Shown piece by piece: positions 17,504-27,275 of a stretch of DNA of 64,000 nt. This DNA comes from CAVYYW01 sp963772845 (lineage in GTDB: Bacteria; Bacillota; Bacilli; Bacillales; Sporolactobacillaceae), in the NCBI GenBank assembly GCA_963772845.1, contig CAVYYW010000017.1:206954-270953 (forward strand), written 5' to 3'. A model generated the notes under the pieces. That model had not been told where the DNA came from. It saw nothing but the letters and a program-made list of their open reading frames with translations, and did no database searches. Position 1 is the stretch's first letter, and every line of letters starts with the position of its first letter. The position numbers and the translations under genes are program-made.

Positions 17504-18049
17504 TTGAAAATCAGAACAATTCTGCTAGCGGTTATGTTACTCTTCCCTTTATTATTAGCTGCGTATTCCAGTGATATTGGAAAATCGACTGCAAGTAATC
17601 AACATTACACGATGAAAATGGCTGATGATTCAGGTGATGTTCCTAAGGGGCTGAAAGCAGCAAAAAATCCAACCTATAAAGTTGGAAGTCACGTTGTTTT
17701 AAAAGCAGATCATATGAAGGGGATGAAGGGAGCTAAAGCAACCATAAAAGGTGCCTATTTGACCACAGCTTATGTCGTCTCCTATATGCCAACAACAGGC
17801 GGCGAAAGAGTAACAAATCATAAATGGGTCATTCAAGAAGAAATTAAAGGTGCAGGAACTAACACTTTAAAGGCTGGAACAAAAGTGACGCTGCTTGCCT
17901 CGCACATGAAAGGCATGTATGGCGCAACAGCCGCCATTGATTCATCGGTAAAAACAACGGTTTATATGGTTGATTACACACCTACTACCGGTGGAAAAAA
18001 CGTAAAGAATCACAAATGGGTGATAGAAAGCGAAGTATCACCTAAATAA
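17504..18049 (+). CDS. YdhK-family protein with two DUF1541 repeats, lipobox Cys replaced by Tyr
   Basis: 181 aa with a hydrophobic signal (residues 4-20). Two DUF1541 repeats: NPTYKVGSHVVLKADHMKGM (from about 56) and AGTKVTLLASHMKGMYGAT (from about 118), each ending with NHKWVIQEE or NHKWVIESE. Relatives such as B. subtilis YdhK are lipoproteins with a LSAC/LAAC box. Here the box reads LLLAAYSSD (GCG TAT), so the lipid-accepting cysteine is missing. It may be secreted or held by its uncleaved signal. Role of the family: extracytoplasmic, copper/stress associated, not firmly known. Confidence 0.85.
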   Translation: MKIRTILLAVMLLFPLLLAAYSSDIGKSTASNQHYTMKMADDSGDVPKGLKAAKNPTYKVGSHVVLKADHMKGMKGAKATIKGAYLTTAYVVSYMPTTGGERVTNHKWVIQEEIKGAGTNTLKAGTKVTLLASHMKGMYGATAAIDSSVKTTVYMVDYTPTTGGKNVKNHKWVIESEVSPK

Positions 18050-18084
18050 TGTATAAATGAGCGATGCACTCTGCCGCATCCTTT

Positions 18085-18300
18085 CAACTATTGTTTAAAA
18101 AATTAAAATTAGGTATGAAAAATCATCGTTTTTTAGGATTTTTCAAGATTTAAGCTGATTTATTAAAGACTTAAGCAAAATCAGCTTCCGAATCGGTCTA
18201 GAAATGGCTTCAAGAGGACTTGGAACCGTTCCTATCTGAAAGTTATTCTCCACTATTATGATTTATCTGCCACTTTCAAGATTTGCGGCTCGCCGTTAAA
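18085..18300. repeat. AT-rich dispersed repeat, copy 1
   Basis: Contains TATGAAAAATCATCGTTTTT, AAATCAGCTTCCGAATCGGT, CTAGAAATGGCTTCAAGAGG and a final GCCACTTTCAAGATTTGC. The same order of blocks is at 34400-34640 and, in part, at 36215-36345 and 43930-43985. No gene. Confidence 0.72.
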
Positions 18301-18331
18301 AAGTCTGGCCTTCGGAAACTTCAAACATTTT

Positions 18332-18574
18332 TCAATCCTCTTTAATATGGTACTTCTCCATCAGAGCCTTAGCTTTTTTAATTCCTTCTTCGGTCAAACG
18401 CACAGATTTTGAACGTTTGCTATTAATGATGTACGCCTTCTCTGATAGCTCGTCTAATGATTCAAAAGGATAGCCCTTCCAGCTCCTCTGGCCACCTGGA
18501 CTCAAGCCGTACTCTTCCTTAAATGAGGTTAAGTGCAATAGTAAAAGTGTCAGTTCGTCAATTTGATCAGTCAT
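18332..18574 (-). CDS. DUF6429-family small protein
   Basis: 80 aa from the ATG at 18574 (GGGAG eight bases upstream; the longer frame to 18637 has no site). Sequence LLHLTSFKEE and SPGGQRSWKGYPFESLDELS, then TEEGIKKAKALMEKY, fits the DUF6429 family of short proteins of unknown function common in Firmicutes. Stands alone between repeat blocks. Confidence 0.7.
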   Translation of the reverse strand: MTDQIDELTLLLLHLTSFKEEYGLSPGGQRSWKGYPFESLDELSEKAYIINSKRSKSVRLTEEGIKKAKALMEKYHIKED

Positions 18575-18654
18575 CTGATTGTCTCCCTTTCTTTTTAATT
18601 GACTGTAATAGTCTGGACTGATGTTTCGATAACGCAAAGTTCACCGGATTTCTA

Positions 18655-19030
18655 AAGCTGAGATCCCTTTTAGAGGTTAGTAACATTTTCTGAACTGGAC
18701 TGTGCTGCTGGAAAATTTAAGAATCCACCTCAGCTGATGTCCGTTGAATATCTATGAGTTCTAAATGGCTCATTAGGCAACAAACACGTGGATTAAAGCG
18801 GAGGGCGCGAGACTCCTCGAAAATGCGAATGCTCAGAGTTGAAAGCAAGGGTATTTCCGCTATCAATGGATGGAAACCGCATTTCCCTCGTGAGGTGTGG
18901 ATTCAAGGATGACGTTTCAAGTCCTACGGAAGCAGCACGCGCTCGAAGATCCACTTTGGCGCACAAAGAGACCACGCCAACGTTAGCTGTGGCCGTGCCC
19001 GTGGAAAGTTATATTTGCTCAGAAATGGCC
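18655..19030. repeat. GC-rich dispersed repeat block
   Basis: Holds GCGAGACTCCTCGAAAATGC, GCACGCGCTCGAAGATCCAC, GCACAAAGAGACCACGCC and GTTAGCTGTGGCCGTGCCCG, matching 5295-5530 in reverse and 36880-36990 directly. The remaining bases to 19338 show no gene; they form the leader of the helicase gene. Confidence 0.78.
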
Positions 19031-19338
19031 ACCATTTTTTAAAGATAACATAAAATTCTGTTTCTATGAGTATTTGCAGCAAATGTCATTATGACATCGA
19101 TTCAAATAACAAAATGATTCAACAGCTTTTCCAATGCACCTTCTTTTGTTCTCACACAGCACCTCCCTATGTCGTTTTCCCCAATTATTAATTCAATTCT
19201 CCTTAAATCGCCACCCGTCATCCCCTATCTTCTTCATGGATTTCAAGTATAATGGAGATATTCGGTTTTTGAATAAAATGCTTCTAAGCGTCAATCCTGA
19301 ATAGAGTCGGGATAATACAAAACAAACGAGGTTAATAC

Positions 19339-20784
19339 ATGAGTGAAAAGAGTTTTCAGGAATATCAGTTAAGCGAGGAAATAACGAGAGCCCTTGCTTT
19401 GTTAAAATACAAAACACCAACTGAGGTTCAACGTAAAGTCCTTCCTTTAGCGATGGAAGATAAAGATCTGGCCGTAAAATCGCAGACGGGCAGTGGAAAG
19501 ACAGCTGCTTTTGGCATCCCTCTTTGCGAAAAGATCGATTGGGAGGAGAAAAAGCCTCAGGCTCTCATTCTGACCCCTACCCGTGAGCTTGCTGTTCAGG
19601 TTTCAGAGGATCTGACGAATATCGGCCGGTTCAAACGGATCAAGGCGATTTCGGTTTATGGGAAAGAAGAAATTGCCAAACAAAAAGCCGAGTTGAAACA
19701 AAAAACACATGTCGTCGTCGGGACACCCGGCCGTGTCATGGATCATATCGAACGAGAAAACCTAGTGCTGGATGAATTAAAGTATCTGGTTATTGATGAA
19801 GCAGATGAAATGCTCAATATGGGCTTTATCAAAAAAGTCGAAGAAATTATTAAAGCTCTTCCTTCCGAACGGGTAACGATGGTCTTTTCGGCGACCATGC
19901 CAAAAGATGTTGAGAAACTCTGCCATAAGTATATGAAGAATCCAGAGCATATTGAAATTGAAGCCGCCGGGATTACGACAGATACCATCGAACATCGCCT
20001 GATTAAAGTTAAAGAAGACGACAAGCTTTCACTGTTGAAAGACGTGACGGTGGTTGAAAATCCGGACAGCTGTATCATTTTCTGCCGGACAAAGGAACAC
20101 GTCGAGACGGTGTTTGCCGAACTGGAAGATGCGAATTATTCTGTTGAAAAGCTCCATGGCGGGCTGGAGCAGGATGCGCGGTTTGCGGTCATGGAAGGCT
20201 TTAAGTCAGGGAATTTCCGTTACCTAGTAGCGACTGACGTGGCGGCGCGCGGGATTGATATTGAGAAAATATCGCTTGTCATCAACTACGACGTCCCTCT
20301 TGAAAAAGAAAGCTATGTCCATCGGACCGGACGAACCGGCCGTGCCGGCAATGAAGGTAAAGCTGTGACGTTTGCCACATCGAAGGAAACGAAATACCTG
20401 AATGCCATTGAAAATTATATCGGTTTTAAAATTCTTGAAATCGATGCTCCTATTCAAGAGGTTATCTCTGACAGACAAGCCGCTTTCGATGAGAAAAAAG
20501 GCGGCCGCCGGGTCGTTCACAATAATAAAACGGCTCGTGTAAACAAAGACATCATGAAGCTGCACTTCAACGGCGGAAAGAAGAAAAAAATCCGTGCGGT
20601 TGATTTCGTCGGAACGCTCACGAATATCCCCGGCGTCACAGCTGATGATATCGGGATTATCACGATTCAGGACAATTTATCCTATGTGGACATTCTGAAT
20701 GGAAAAGGCTCACTCGTTCTTCAAGCCATGCAGGATAAAACCGTTAAAGGTAAGAACCTGAAGGTTAGTAAAGCGAAGAAATAA
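19339..20784 (+). CDS. dbpA: DEAD-box ATP-dependent RNA helicase DbpA/YxiN
   Basis: 481 aa, the usual size. Helicase motifs in order: Q motif KTPTEVQ, I SQTGSGKTAAFG (about 48), Ia PTRELA, Ib TPGR, II DEAD (about 153), III SAT, IV IIFCRT, V ATDVAARGID, VI HRTGRTGRAG. Residues about 405-481 form the DbpA RNA-binding domain (KKKKIRAVDFVGTLTN...GITADDIGII type), which in this family binds hairpin 92 of 23S rRNA and directs 50S assembly. GAGGT six bases before ATG. Single gene with its own terminator. Confidence 0.95.
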   Translation: MSEKSFQEYQLSEEITRALALLKYKTPTEVQRKVLPLAMEDKDLAVKSQTGSGKTAAFGIPLCEKIDWEEKKPQALILTPTRELAVQVSEDLTNIGRFKRIKAISVYGKEEIAKQKAELKQKTHVVVGTPGRVMDHIERENLVLDELKYLVIDEADEMLNMGFIKKVEEIIKALPSERVTMVFSATMPKDVEKLCHKYMKNPEHIEIEAAGITTDTIEHRLIKVKEDDKLSLLKDVTVVENPDSCIIFCRTKEHVETVFAELEDANYSVEKLHGGLEQDARFAVMEGFKSGNFRYLVATDVAARGIDIEKISLVINYDVPLEKESYVHRTGRTGRAGNEGKAVTFATSKETKYLNAIENYIGFKILEIDAPIQEVISDRQAAFDEKKGGRRVVHNNKTARVNKDIMKLHFNGGKKKKIRAVDFVGTLTNIPGVTADDIGIITIQDNLSYVDILNGKGSLVLQAMQDKTVKGKNLKVSKAKK

Positions 20785-20795
20785 CTAAAGTGGAA

Positions 20796-20828
20796 AAAAG
20801 ACGATTAGAAATTCATAATCGTCTTTTT
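20796..20828 (+). terminator. Terminator of dbpA
   Basis: AAAGACGATTA, loop, TAATCGTCTTTTTTT: stem of 10-11 bp followed by T run, 12 bases after the stop codon. Confidence 0.9.
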
Positions 20829-20829
20829 T

Positions 20830-21709
20830 TATTTATCTTCGGTCAATTTCTAAATTCCCCACGGTCACTCAGCTTGCTACTGGAAAATTTAGGACCTAAG
20901 TGAGCAAGCAGCCAATGATTATTTATAGCCAGAAATGACTTTATGAATCAAGCCCCAGTTGGTTGAAGAATTAAGTGGAAATTTTCCGGTTAAATGCAGA
21001 ATGGCGCTTGTTTCGGGGTATATAAGGGGAGGTTTTCCAGTTATTAAAAGAAAAAGCCCCCTATTCTTGCATATTTCCAGTCAATAGGCGGAATTTCTCC
21101 CTCTATTTATGCTTGTTTTAATGCCATTTAAAAATTAAGGGGAATTTTTCCGCCTATTTATCAGGTTGGGTGCTCAACCAGCACTCCCAATCTATTAGAT
21201 TAGGTTTCAATTGGAGAAACCAAAAGGCGGTATATCTAATAGAAAAAACAAGAGAATCGCAGGTCTCCAGTGGCAAGCGAGGGTAATTCCGCTTTCAATG
21301 TATTACAACTGTATTTTCTTCGTGCGATGTGGAATCGATGATGTTAACCCAAGTTCTGCGAAATCCGCGAAAGACCACTGAAAAAAACCTCTGTATTATG
21401 CTCTTGCTTAAAATTCAATCAAAGAATAGCTCAGTCTAGTGTCTTCAAAGTCTACCGGTTTTCTAAAGCTGAAATCCTTTTGCAACGAAAGGCCGAGCTG
21501 CCGGGAACGTTCGAGACGCCTGCGGGAACAGCGAACCAGGCGAGACCCCACAGCGCAATTTTTGTTTTAAAGCGCGCGGAGGCTCGCGGGTCGCCCGCGG
21601 CAAGCGAGAACTTCCCAAAGGTCGGCTCATAGGGCAAAAAGGGCCTTTTCCAGTCCCCTCACCAGCCCGGCCAGACGAGAACTCCCCAAAACTCGGCTTA
21701 GAGGGCTAT
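20830..21709. repeat. 880-bp intergenic region of repeat fragments
   Basis: No gene. 20860-20935 has GCTTGCTACTGGAAAATTTA and similar; 21000-21170 is an AT-rich stretch with GGCGGAATTTCTCCCTCTAT and AATTTTTCCGCCTATTTAT in near-duplicate; 21235-21700 is a GC-rich block with AGCGAGGGTAATTCCGCTTT, GGGAACAGCGAACCAGGCGA and CTCGCGGGTCGCCCGCGG, related to the other GC-rich blocks. Confidence 0.65.
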
Positions 21710-22786
21710 TTACTCCTGAGAAGCAAGGTAAGAGCCATATTCAAGGGGCAGAGTCAATGAATGATCCAAGACACTGCTCAATGGCCTGGGTAAAGGATTC
21801 ACTTCAAAAATCCATACATGACCATCCTGATCAATGCCTAAATCGATTCCCAAATCTGCCATGTGGTGGCCCGATTTATCTATGCATTTACAAATCTGAA
21901 ATCCTAGATTGCCAACAGCGGTTTCGATCTCCTCAATGTTTTGATCATCGCTAAGGAACTTTTTGATAATATTTGTTAAGGGTACTGCTGTTTTCACTCG
22001 CTGGGTGATATGACTATCATTTGAAGCGACACGAAGCAGTAAAAGAGAGATTTCCCAGTCGCCCTGTCCATTTCTATTCATATTCAGACGGATATCCGTT
22101 ACCTTTCCCTCCCATGTCAGCGTTTGAATACTTTGTTGCATGATATAGCGCTGAGAGAGTTTCGGTTCGATCCAATCCTGGAACGCTAAATAAGAGCCGA
22201 ATGATTTTCTTTTAAGTTTTGCTTTTTTTCGAAAGGTCACCTCAATCTCATTGTTCTTTTGACACCTCACGCGGAAAATCCCTTTACTGCTGTGGCCTTG
22301 GGTGACATCGACCGGTTTTAGAAAAACATCCTTATAAATGGACAAAAAGGACTCAAGATTTTTGTTATTCTCCAGCTTCTGTGTTTCCGGAAGGTAGGTA
22401 TGAAGATTGTCAGCCTGTTTGAGCAGCTCCCAGCTCTCCCATTTATCAAATATGAAACTATTGAATACCTTCCTGCCGATAAGCTGTTCGATCTTTTTCA
22501 CTGCTTTCGGATCAACATAGCATTGTAGATAGATGGCACCGGGAAGGGGAAAAATGCCTTGTTTTAGAATAATGTCCCCTTCTTTTTTCTCTAAGCAATC
22601 TCCCGTTACCTGAGCATTTTCAAAATCTAGGTCTTCTATATAAAACTCTATAAGGGTAATATTGCCGGGATACTCTTCAAGTCTTTCCTCGGTCAGCCTT
22701 TGGAATCCCCGTTTCGTATCTGATACACAGATCCCTACATTAATATTATCAATTGGGGTAGATGGGCAGTGGGAAGAATACATCAC
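21710..22786 (-). CDS. YheC/YheD-type ATP-grasp spore coat-associated protein
   Basis: About 358 aa. The frame is open to 22816; the GTG at 22786 or the ATG after it follows AAAGGGAGGTG and is preferred. N-terminal INVGICVSDTKRGF, then the YheCD ATP-grasp region: VFLKPVDVTQGHSSKGIFRV, IMQQSIQTLTWEGKVTDIRL, and the metal-binding end DQDGHVWIFEVNPLPRP. Family members in Bacillus are found with spore coat; enzymatic role unproven. It supports an endospore-forming host. No neighbours of the same pathway. Confidence 0.85.
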   Translation of the reverse strand: MMYSSHCPSTPIDNINVGICVSDTKRGFQRLTEERLEEYPGNITLIEFYIEDLDFENAQVTGDCLEKKEGDIILKQGIFPLPGAIYLQCYVDPKAVKKIEQLIGRKVFNSFIFDKWESWELLKQADNLHTYLPETQKLENNKNLESFLSIYKDVFLKPVDVTQGHSSKGIFRVRCQKNNEIEVTFRKKAKLKRKSFGSYLAFQDWIEPKLSQRYIMQQSIQTLTWEGKVTDIRLNMNRNGQGDWEISLLLLRVASNDSHITQRVKTAVPLTNIIKKFLSDDQNIEEIETAVGNLGFQICKCIDKSGHHMADLGIDLGIDQDGHVWIFEVNPLPRPLSSVLDHSLTLPLEYGSYLASQE

Positions 22787-22941
22787 TAGATTCAGCACCT
22801 CCCTTTTTTTACACATTCTAATCTATTTTATTAAGAGATGTTGAAATAAGTCACGGTGGGCTCGAATTCCGAGACGGTTATACTGCTCATTATTGTTTTT
22901 TTAACTCGTTTCTGTGGTAATTGCTTATGAAGTGAATAAAC

Positions 22942-23712
22942 ATGAGAGAGATTGAACTTTTGAGGAGGGGAACGAAGCTGACTTCGACTGTGATTCTTGT
23001 TGTTTTTATTTCTTCCCTTGCCTATATCCTTGGAGGCTTTCTGGTGCTTTTTAAGAAAAATTGGACTGAGAACAGCTTAATGACCCTGATCGCCTTTAGT
23101 GCCGGTTTATTGCTTGCTATCGCTCTTTTGGATTTGATTCCGGATACACAGGAAATGCTGTCAAACAGCAGTCTGTATGTCATTATCGGTTTTCTCATTA
23201 TGTATTTCATTTTCTTATTCACAAAAGAAGGCGCTTCTAACAGACCTGGTTCCAATCAGACAATGACTGTAACGGGGCTGTCAATAGGCATGCTGCTGCA
23301 TAACTTTTTCGAAGGCTTGTCGATTGGAATTAGTTATACCGTCAACGTTAAACTCGGGCTAATCGTGTCTATTGCCCTGATCATTCACAAAATACCTGAA
23401 GGCCTATCGTATTCCTCTGCCATGCTTGCTTCTCTTAACAACCGCAAAAAGGCAACCGTTTATCTGATTGTTCAAGCTCTTTTCACTTGGTTAGGGGCAG
23501 GGGCAGCCATCTTATTGTCGGACCTAAAAGGGGCTAGTGAACTGGCCGTCGGCATTGCCTTATCCATTACCGCAGGCATTTTTTTATACCTGAGCGGAAC
23601 CTCGCTGCTGCCTGCCATGAACCAACTGCCACTCAAAAAAATCCCTTTCTTTTTTGTTGGCGGCATCATCGTTTACTTTTTGCTTCACAGCATTGCCGAA
23701 GCTTTGGGTTAA
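22942..23712 (+). CDS. ZIP-family metal transporter
   Basis: 256 aa (from the ATG at 22942), eight hydrophobic helices. ZIP signatures: GMLLHNFFEGLSIGIS (about 113-128) in helix IV and LIIHKIPEGLSYS (about 147-159) in helix V, each with the metal-binding His and Glu. Likely moves zinc or another divalent metal. The 5' end is uncertain: the ATG has no good site, while GAGGAGGGG lies seven bases before an in-frame CTG at about 22978. Confidence 0.85.
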   Translation: MREIELLRRGTKLTSTVILVVFISSLAYILGGFLVLFKKNWTENSLMTLIAFSAGLLLAIALLDLIPDTQEMLSNSSLYVIIGFLIMYFIFLFTKEGASNRPGSNQTMTVTGLSIGMLLHNFFEGLSIGISYTVNVKLGLIVSIALIIHKIPEGLSYSSAMLASLNNRKKATVYLIVQALFTWLGAGAAILLSDLKGASELAVGIALSITAGIFLYLSGTSLLPAMNQLPLKKIPFFFVGGIIVYFLLHSIAEALG

Positions 23713-23742
23713 TCAGCCAAGGGGATTAGCCCAGGCTTTTCT

Positions 23743-23805
23743 TCAGATGACTTTACCAAGATGTTTGCCCGATAAATAGCGGACAAACCCGCCCCTGATC
23801 AGTTA
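23743..23805 (-). pseudogene. C-terminal scrap of an MDR-type oxidoreductase (tentative)
   Basis: A short open stretch ends GGFVRYLSGKHLGKVI and a stop, resembling the end of zinc-independent quinone/alcohol dehydrogenases. No upstream body is present. Could be chance. Confidence 0.25.
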
Positions 23806-23863
23806 AAAAAATAACCGATCCATTTGTGGTTCATCACCTCGCCTTTCCAAGAGGAAACCTCGT

Positions 23864-24522
23864 TCATACATCCATTTCCATCGTCCCCGTGATTTCAATA
23901 TCTTTTAATGCCTGGGTGGCCAGATGGTCCGCTTCCTTATTTCTTTTTCTTGAAACAAATTCATAATGAGGACTGATCCCCAGCTGCTCAAGTTTATTCT
24001 CAATCCTGTCTGCCCAGTTGTTTAATTCCTCTTCTGTGCAGGGCCATTCGTCCTCTAACTGATTGATGACAACCTGAGAATCACCGATAAATTTCACCGG
24101 CAGATGGTGCACACCTAATATTCACATTCTTTTAATGCGAGATGAAGAGCGGCGTATTCCGCTTCGTTATTCGTTTCGAGACCTTCAACGAGTGCATTTT
24201 TCCGGAGCCGATAGGATTTCCCATTCTGTTCATAATAGATCGCACAGCCTAAGCCGGATTTTTTTGTATCCTGATCAAATCCGCCGTCAAAGTACGCGGT
24301 AACGTTATGCGGTTCGGTTTGAATGCCTTTCATATATTTCTTCAATTCCTTCATCGTCCATGAGCTTTCACCGCTGTCAATAAAGAGCACGTTCTTTGTC
24401 CGTCCTGTTTTCTCCATATCCTCAGCAATTAAAAGCGCTTTTTCCGCACCCATCTCCTCAGAGCTTAATGCTGTTTCCATCCCTTTTGGTGTTTTATAAG
24501 TACATTCAATCCTGACATTCAC
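23864..24522 (-). pseudogene. RNase HI-like protein (YpdQ/YpeP type), one frameshift
   Basis: GTG start at 24522 with AAAGGTGG seven bases before it. N-terminal ~75 residues (RIECTYKTPKGMETALSSEE) are followed by an RNase H fold. Catalytic acids are all present: D in VTAYFDGGFDQD, E in TNNEAEYAALHLAL, D in KFIGDSQVVINQL, D in RNKEADHLATQAL. The frame breaks near 24115-24122: ECEY-stop in one frame, LGVHHLPVKF in the next. One missing base would restore ECEYLGVHHLPVKF. Likely cuts RNA in RNA-DNA hybrids if intact. Confidence 0.82.
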
Positions 24523-24748
24523 TAGTAGACCACCTTTTAACAAGCTTTTATAAAACATGAATTCCGATCATATTTTGGACAAACTCAACAGTAAATCGCT
24601 GCAACCTTAATACTATTTTAGCCAATCTCGATCGTAACTTACACAAACTTAATAGTAACGGTTTCGGGTCTATTCGGCATGCGCTCTTTTTAAGAGAGAT
24701 AGCATTATATTCTATTCTTCGTTCACCATTTACTTTCTTGTCTCTTTT

Positions 24749-24786
24749 AAAAAAAGTGCAAGCAAGCCTTTAGGACCTGCTTACAC
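24749..24786 (-). terminator. Terminator after the monooxygenase-fold gene
   Basis: On the minus strand GTGTAAGC, loop AGGTCCTAAAGGCTT, GCTTGCAC then TTTTTTT; eight-base stem with one G-U pair. Confidence 0.75.
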
Positions 24787-24793
24787 GCTTTTG

Positions 24794-25078
24794 TTATATT
24801 TTTTTCAGTTTATACACGTCTCTGGATTCAATCAGATCCGCTGTGTTTTCACGGTAAGCTTTGTAATGATCGGTGTTAATATGCTGCTGAACGGCGTCGC
24901 TGTCTTCCCATACTTCATATAAAAGGATGGTATCGTCCTCGATGGATTGATGAAGCTGGTACTGAATGCAGCCTTTTTCTTTTCTGGAAGGGCCCTTCAC
25001 CTTTTCCAGCTCTTCAAGCAGGTCTTCAACTTTATCTTTTTTCGGCTTAAAGACAGCCGTAACAACGATATTTGCCAT
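24794..25078 (-). CDS. Antibiotic biosynthesis monooxygenase-fold protein (YgiN-like)
   Basis: 94 aa single ABM domain (dimeric alpha/beta barrel): IVVTAVFKPKKDKVEDLLEE, GCIQYQLHQSIED and LYEVWEDSDAVQQHINTDHY. Such proteins act as quinol monooxygenases or haem-degrading-like enzymes; substrate not predictable. GGAGTGATG just before ATG. Own terminator. Confidence 0.85.
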   Translation of the reverse strand: MANIVVTAVFKPKKDKVEDLLEELEKVKGPSRKEKGCIQYQLHQSIEDDTILLYEVWEDSDAVQQHINTDHYKAYRENTADLIESRDVYKLKKI

Positions 25079-25255
25079 TTTGCATCACTCCTTGCGATTA
25101 TTCACTTACATTACCACATGTCTTCCCTTTCATACATAAATGCGAACCCTCAGTGAGCAAACTATTTTTCCTAGGTCACCTTCACGTGGTATAACAAGGG
25201 TGCGGTCAAAAAAGACCGGAATACAAACTGCGTCCAAATAAAGGAGGACACTCAC

Positions 25256-25925
25256 ATGAGTAACAAACGTGTACTAATGGTCGTCACCAACCATACGAAT
25301 ATAACAGATGAACAAAAAACAGGCCTTTGGCTTGAAGAATATGCAGCCCCGTATAACGCTTTTAAAGAACAGGGCTATGATGTTAAAGTAACAAGCATTC
25401 AGGGCGGCGATGTTCCGCTCGATCCGAACAGTATTCCTGAAGAGGAAAACCCTGCATGGGCAGACGCTCAGGAAAAACTGAAAGGTACAGCTAAGCTGTC
25501 CGAGGAAGATGCAGAAGGCTTTGACGGAATCTTTCTTCCAGGTGGTCACGGAACAATGTTTGACTTCCCAGAAAGCAAAACCCTTCAATTTGTGCTTCAA
25601 AAGCATGCAGAGCAAGGCAACGTCATTGGCTCTGTCTGCCACGGTCCAAGCGGACTTGTGAACGCAACTCTATGCAGACGGTACGCCAATTGTCAGCGGC
25701 AAAACCGTAGCCGGCTTCACAGACTCTGAAGAAATCGGCATGGGCTTAGACGCTCATATGCCATTCCTGCTTGAAACAGAACTGCGCAAAAAAGGCGCTA
25801 ACTTCTCTAAAGGCGAAGACTGGACATCTCACGCTGTACGTGACGGCAACCTAGTCACTGGTCAAAACCCAATGTCCAGTGAAAGCGCAGCTGAGAAAAT
25901 GGTTGAAGCATTAAACGAAAAATAA
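25256..25925 (+). pseudogene. DJ-1/PfpI-family glyoxalase III/chaperone-like protein, one frameshift
   Basis: First part VLMVVTNHTNITDEQKTGLW through FLPGGHGTMFDFP and GSVCHGPSGLVNATL, with the nucleophile Cys (about 139) in the CHG elbow and the usual glutamate in the N-terminal strand region. An extra base near 25668-25674 (ACTCTATGCAGAC) shifts the frame. The other frame continues ADGTPIVSGKTVAGFTDSEE and ends EKMVEALNEK. Joined length is about 222 aa, normal for the Hsp31/YDR533C branch. AGGAGG upstream; terminator downstream. Confidence 0.87.
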
Positions 25926-25934
25926 TTGATTACA

Positions 25935-25966
25935 AAAAGCTCTCCTTAATGGGAGAGCTTTTTTTA
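25935..25966 (+). terminator. Terminator of the DJ-1/PfpI gene
   Basis: AAAGCTCTCC, loop TTAAT, GGGAGAGCTTTTTTT. Confidence 0.9.
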
Positions 25967-26190
25967 TGCTTACTAAAACGGCCATCAAATTGCAGCTTAA
26001 TTTGATGGTGTGAAATTTAAGTTATTCAACTTGATCTAGATCATAACTTCCTTTCTCACTACCAGAAATCAATTCCTTTCCACTATCGTTTCAAATAAAA
26101 TCGGATATTCTATGCAATAACATTAATTATTTGAGCAAAAAGAAAGGGACTCATTCGCTTTTCGAGTGTGGCACATTTTCTCAAAAATAG

Positions 26191-26425
26191 TTATCTCATT
26201 AGGTTTGCTATATAATATTGAAAACCATAAGCTCCTATAGAACTAAGGCTTGTAACTAAAAGAGCAATTGATAAATAAGGATTATAATTCAATTGCTTCT
26301 TCGAACGCAATAAATGAATGAAGCACAAAGCTGATGACAAAAAAAATTGATAAAGAATATCCTAATGAAATAAACTCAAAATTGATAAAAGAAATAAATA
26401 ATCGCTAATAACTGATTAATCGTTA
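26191..26425 (-). pseudogene. Fragment of a small membrane protein with frameshift at T8
   Basis: One frame ends LSIALLVTSLSSIGAYGFQY and IANLMR before a TAA at 26191. Upstream, on the other side of an eight-T run (26339-26346 region), a second frame reads INFEFISLGYSLSIFF. Joined, they form two or three hydrophobic helices, but no start codon is left. The rest of 25967-26561 holds no gene I can support. Confidence 0.4.
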
Positions 26426-26561
26426 GTAACAATACTTAAAGATATTTCGATCTTTGAATACCCCTTCCCAAACCGATATTTTGATCCAAAAAGATTTCGT
26501 TTTGACTTGCCACGGTCTTTTTTGTCATTATAAAAGTGACTGCCTCATAGCAAAAACCTAG

Positions 26562-27101
26562 TTAATCTTCAGGATTAATGATAGCCAGCACCTGGTGGTC
26601 TTCCCATTTCCCGTTTATCTTCACGTTCTTTTTGGCAATGCCTTCTTTATGGAAGCCTGATTTTTCAAGCACACGAATGGAGCCAATATTGCGCGGCATG
26701 ACCCCTGCTTCAATGCGATGTAATTTCAGTTCATTGAAACCGTAAGACACAATCAATTTTGCTGCCTCTGTAGCATACCCCTTTCCATTATAATTTTTAC
26801 CAACATGATATCCTATAAAGGCGCCTTGCAATGACCCGCGCATGACCTGGAACAGATTAATCGAACCAATCAGTCTTTTATCATCATTTTTAAAAATTCC
26901 GAAGACATAGCTCTCATCACTCTTCCTATTCTCTTCAAATTTCAATATCCTATTTAATTGGCCATCTGCTGTATAGAATTCATCGCTGCGATCCATCAAA
27001 AATCCCTCGAAGAACTCACGATTATCTCTTTGTAATTTCAGCATGGCTTCAACGTCATTTGTATTAAATATTCTTATGTGGATCGTTTCACCGTATAGCA
27101 T
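26562..27101 (-). CDS. GNAT acetyltransferase, RimJ/RimL type
   Basis: 179 aa from the ATG at 27101 (AAAGGGAGA five bases upstream). Motifs: RIFNTNDVEAMLKLQRDNRE, GSLQGAFIGYHVGKNYNGKG with the acetyl-CoA loop YNGKGYATEA, KLHRIEAGVMPRNIGSIRVL and EKSGFHKEG. This is the subgroup that acetylates ribosomal-protein N-termini or small molecules; target unknown. Confidence 0.87.
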   Translation of the reverse strand: MLYGETIHIRIFNTNDVEAMLKLQRDNREFFEGFLMDRSDEFYTADGQLNRILKFEENRKSDESYVFGIFKNDDKRLIGSINLFQVMRGSLQGAFIGYHVGKNYNGKGYATEAAKLIVSYGFNELKLHRIEAGVMPRNIGSIRVLEKSGFHKEGIAKKNVKINGKWEDHQVLAIINPED

Positions 27102-27275
27102 TAAATCTCCCTTTCCCAACGAAAATCCCATTACTTAAACATCTTTCCACGCAAACGGAGAAAACCCTTCTTCTATCACAATGATTTTCCTACCAAAAGC
27201 ATTTAGGCATTCACCTACCGATCCTTTATTGCGTATCTTATTGTTAATATCACTTTCATCAAAGGAGGAATCCGT

